From assembly GCF_954871325.1 (NCBI RefSeq), contig NC_088775.1:42819561-42883560 (forward strand): a stretch of DNA of 64,000 nt, in the 5' to 3' direction. Source of the stretch: Gordionus sp. m RMFG-2023 (taxonomy: Eukaryota > Nematomorpha > Gordioida > Chordodea > Parachordodidae). Position numbers and translations under genes: made by a program. This document shows, in pieces, positions 60,232 to 64,000 of this stretch (position 1 is its first letter; every line of letters starts with the position of its first letter). The notes under the pieces are model-generated. The model was not told the DNA's origin. It searched no databases and was given only the letters and a program-made list of their open reading frames with translations.

Positions 60232-62897
60232 TAGTGTTGTTAATTTGCTTGGTCATAAAATTTACGACCAAATTTTGTGCTCAGGCCGACCCGGGGTTCA
60301 GACCTACACCTGGGGCTCGGATAAATGAAAAGTAAAAAAAAAAATTTCATTTTCTAATCTTAAATTAAATCTTATTCTTATCTTATTCATTTTAAATTAA
60401 TAAAGCTTTTTTTTATTCTCATTTTCTTACCATTTTCTTTCTTTTGATAAAAAATTTTTATGGTAAAATAAAAATATATGTAATAAATATTCAAAAAGAG
60501 TAGCCCATGCATGACGGAAAAAAAATAAAAAAGTAAAATTTTATTTTAACACATATTGATATTGTAATTAAATGTGGAAGGACCAATATAAAAATTCAAC
60601 GTCATTCATGCATGTATAAATAATAAAAAGAAATGTAAATTTATAATTTGTGATAAAATAATGGCCAATAAAAAGTTTTTCTTTATTATATTAAAGTTAT
60701 ATTCCCAATATTATATATGTCATAATTTTTAAAGGGATGTCAACTATCCAGGATCACCACGGGTTTTAAAGGTATAACTAATAAATTTGGGTTATAAGTA
60801 GGTGTATACCGATATCACTTTTTGGAGGCCTATCCGATCCGATATTAAATTGATATCGACCGATTACCGATCCGATATCATATCTAATTTTTATGTCATT
60901 TATTTAAATATATTATAATGATCAGTTATAGTTTATATTCAATTCTATTGCAATTCTAAAAGTATATAATATATTTTTATTGTTAAATAACTTTTATACA
61001 AATAAGTAACATTAATCTATATATAATAAATAATAAACAAATATATTATGAAGTTTGAATAAATATTTTAAACAATATTTAACATTAATAAATCGAAGAT
61101 TTCTTCTGTCAAGTTAATATCGCCAAATTCACTAAAAACAGATTCTGAAGAGATTAACGCACACTTTTATAAACAGAATGTGCAAAAAAATAACAATATG
61201 GCAGAATGATTAATTAATTATTAATATTAAAAAAATGGATTTCGATTTATTTATAAAAATAAATGACTATTAAAAAACTTAAAAGAAATTGTTGAGAAAA
61301 TTTTTGTTATTTTTTAAAAACTTCCTGTAATTTAACTTAAATAATTATTTTTCAAATGGTTCTTCAAACCAAATAACAAAACAAGATCCATATAATTGAG
61401 GTAATTACTAGTTTTTTGATTTAATATATTTCACACACAGCCTCTTTAACTCACATACGATATGATATTCGAAAAGGAAATTCGATCTATATATAATACA
61501 TATCTTTGAAGTTTGAAAATAGTGATTACTAATTATGTGATTTTATTTTTATATTTTATTTTCTGTTTCAGTTTTAATATGCTTATTATAATTATATTAT
61601 ACATAATAAGAAAAGCTATGACGATGATGATGATATTTACGAATACGAATAAAATTATAATTGAAAACAAATGTGTTTTAAAAATTTTTTTGAAAAACTT
61701 CCTTTTCTTCCGAAATCTAAAAAAATGGAAATTAATTTTCATTAAATTTATAATTATAACTGTTTCCATCGAGAATGTTGACGGAAATATTTTTAAATAG
61801 ATCTAAATTAATCATATTTATGTTGAATTTTTTATGTAAAATAAAAATTTTTATTATATTTATAAAAACTAGAGACGCAGCCACTCGTTAATATCAATCA
61901 CATCTTTATTTTAGATTTTAAAATCATGTAGAAATATATAATTTACTTTTTTTATCACATAAGAAAATAGGGGATTTTATTAAAAAAATTAGCTACATAG
62001 TTTATGAAATTAAATAAATCCGGTCAGAAAGTTCGTATCTAATTCTGAACTAAGATCAGGATGGTATAGAAATAATCTATAAGCAAACCTACATAATAAT
62101 TCATTTTAATTATTTCCAAGCCCTAAGTGTCCCCGATTAAAAATTTTTTAGTCATAAGCTGAGTTGCTTGCAGGATTTTCCTATTTAGGTTCGATATTAT
62201 TGATAAATAATTTTTAATTAAAATATTTGAAACAACATTATTTATGGGGTTCGAGTTAATGCTGGCTTATTTCTTATATAAATATTGCTAATGTAGATCG
62301 CAGTGATTTTATTAGACCCACCTCGGGTTTGGGATTCACAACCAACCAATTAAACAACACCCATATCTATATTTTGTGTTAATAAAAATATACCTTCCCC
62401 CCCCTTCCCCCCCCCCCCCCCCAAGACCTCTACCCGCCCTGTATGAGTGATCATTATCATTATTATTATTATTACAAAAAAATATTTTTATTTCCATATC
62501 AAAAAATATAATTTTTCACCCCCCCCCCCCCCACTTTCACCCCCTCCCCCCCCCCCCCCTAATCCATCCACCTCCAAAACCAAGTCATACCCATCAAGAT
62601 AAAAAATGAATACTTTCAATCTAAAGATATTTAGTTTAGATTATATTTTACCCATATATCGATATTTTGTTTTGATAAATTATTCCTGACCCCCCAAGAC
62701 CTAGACCCGCCCTGCCCTCTTTCAGTCATTATTATTATTGAAATAAAAAAATATTTAATTATTAACTTGTTTATTAAATCGTTACACGACACGACCCCGG
62801 GTCTGAACCCCGGGTCTGTGCTCAGAGCTGGTTTGGTCGATTTTTTAGACCCAAACCCCGGGTCTGGTTTTATACAACCAACCAATTAACAACACTA
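60232..62897. mobile_element. Non-autonomous hAT, sibling of 41247-44557, perfect target duplication
   Basis: The ends are TAGTGTTGTTAATTTGC and AATTAACAACACTA, flanked on both sides by CTATAGAG (60224-60231 and 62898-62905). The arms match the 41-kb element closely, but each subterminal array has only one or two 13-bp units. The centre (61490-62000) is not shared. Long C runs (62395-62422, 62518-62560) are also in the sibling. No transposase is encoded; the frames at 61513-61800 are AT-rich noise. Confidence 0.92.
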
Positions 62898-63076
62898 CTA
62901 TAGAGATCTAAATTTTAGGCCTTGAAAAAAATTTCATTTTGCCTAAACTGGCCCAGATAAAGGAAAAAATATTTTCAAGCTTGGCTTAAGATTGTTTTTT
63001 TTAAAAAATGTTCTAGTCTGGTTTTTTTTATTTTTGATCATTTCATGACCCTACCTGCTTGCAAGGAAATTGTAAA

Positions 63077-64000
63077 TAGTGTTGTTAAACGGCTCCATTT
63101 TGAGCGATTTTTAAAATATTTTACCCAGATGAATATTACGCAAGTCTGATTTGCTCATCGAAGGCCTAAAGGTCTAAACATCTAATAGCGAAATATCGAG
63201 GCTCAGGCAATATTTTTCTGGCTAAAATATTAAGTTAGCTGTTTTTAAAACTAGCAGTAAATGTATATTAAATGCTCCATTATAAAATATTCCAATATTT
63301 TCCCACTGATTGATTTAAATTTAAAAAAAATTAAAAGTAAGTTGTCTGACCCATGATTCTTTATTTTTTTTTTAAATTTTAAGTCCAGCCCTTATTTTTA
63401 TAGTTATATCATTTTTCCACCCATTCCATGCTGGGTCTGAGCCAATATAAGATCATAAACAAAACAGGTATACTTATGTCTGAATAAATTGGATATTAAT
63501 TTGCATATAAAAGTTGGTAGAAATTACCTTATTTCCTAGCTTATAAATCTTTTAAAATAAAATATGGAATTTATAGTTCCACGGGCAGAATTCCAATATG
63601 ATAATTTTTCGTTCAAAAATAATAATTCTTTTATTCAATTTAAAATTAAATCCAAAACCTTCGTATAAAAAATATAATTTATTTATTCAATTTAAACTTA
63701 AATCCAAAATTTCATATTAAAAATATAATTATATTCCATTTACAATTATCAAAATATCAATAATAAAAATATATTCCACTTTCATTTTTATTCCTTTTTC
63801 TGTCAAACATAATAAACAAAAAACGTTATTAATTTTTAAAAAATACACAACACTTTCTAACATCAATCACCATATCCCTCTCTCTCATATACTGATATAC
63901 TTATAATTACAACTTAGCTACTATCTATAACTTTGTTATATTTTAATTCATGGGTTTGAATTTAAATTACAGGGATTGTGAGAAAAAATAAAGTAGTGAT
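63077..64000 (+). mobile_element. Left end of a further hAT family, running off the window
   Basis: TAGTGTTGTTAAACGGCTCC at 63077 is the usual outer end. It is followed by GGCTCCATTTTGAGCG and, further in, GAGGCTCAGGC words as in the other subterminal arms. No right end is in the window. The remainder is AT-rich with two similar blocks near 63610-63660 and 63670-63720 (TTATTCAATTTAAA then AAATCCAAAA). Confidence 0.5.

Noticed and set aside
61513-61800. Small membrane protein with hydrophobic N-terminus
   Set aside because: Open frames exist on both strands over the same AT-rich segment, it lies inside a non-autonomous hAT, and no motif supports it.
1-64000. Polinton, other large DNA virus-like element or toxin gene
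   Set aside because: I looked for capsid, protein-primed polymerase, packaging ATPase and toxin motifs and saw none.

Overview
The window is a very AT-rich, gene-poor stretch of a eukaryotic, almost certainly animal, genome. Two host genes are recognisable. One is a BET-family bromodomain gene on the minus strand (7956-9061), whose first bromodomain reads like the metazoan BRD2/3/4 and fs(1)h proteins. The other is the splicing factor gene PRPF38B on the plus strand (48952-50619). Both are cut by unusually short introns, many of 41-43 bp. The same tiny introns (37-42 bp) occur in a Harbinger transposon, so they are a property of this genome. The extreme AT content, tiny introns and heavy transposon load would suit a derived invertebrate. 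A cnidarian or myxozoan is one possibility, but the sequence alone does not settle the lineage.

Nearly everything else is mobile-element debris, dominated by hAT DNA transposons. Left to right: a hAT with minus-strand transposase (1149-4504); a decayed gene of a conserved but unnamed family (4543-5480); a MITE holding a tRNA-like fragment (7048-7510); the BET gene; a three-level nest in which a Ty3/gypsy element (17072-22377) lies in a hAT (12062-23478) that lies in another hAT (10495-24013); a hAT relic (24670-25760); a second Ty3/gypsy fossil (26412-29832); a collapsed MULE (30209-31503); a LINE endonuclease fragment (32005-33300); an old tandem repeat (33339-33990); a run of hAT relics (34157-40849); a hAT with expanded GGGTCTGAACCCC repeats (41247-44557); an orphan LINE tail (47223-47519); PRPF38B; a hAT (50829-52556); a large fold-back hAT carrying a 118-bp tandem array and a nested Harbinger (52826-59281); and a sibling of the 41-kb element (60232-62897).

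The most striking theme is that many hAT families here share nearly the same outer end, TAGTGTTGTTAA, yet each carries its own set of repeated, often palindromic subterminal motifs. Three of these elements have perfect or near-perfect terminal repeats and perfect 8-bp target duplications. Two siblings (41247-44557 and 60232-62897) differ mainly in the number of subterminal repeat units, which shows these arrays expanding or contracting. No CRISPR, rRNA, functional tRNA or bacterial-type operon was found.
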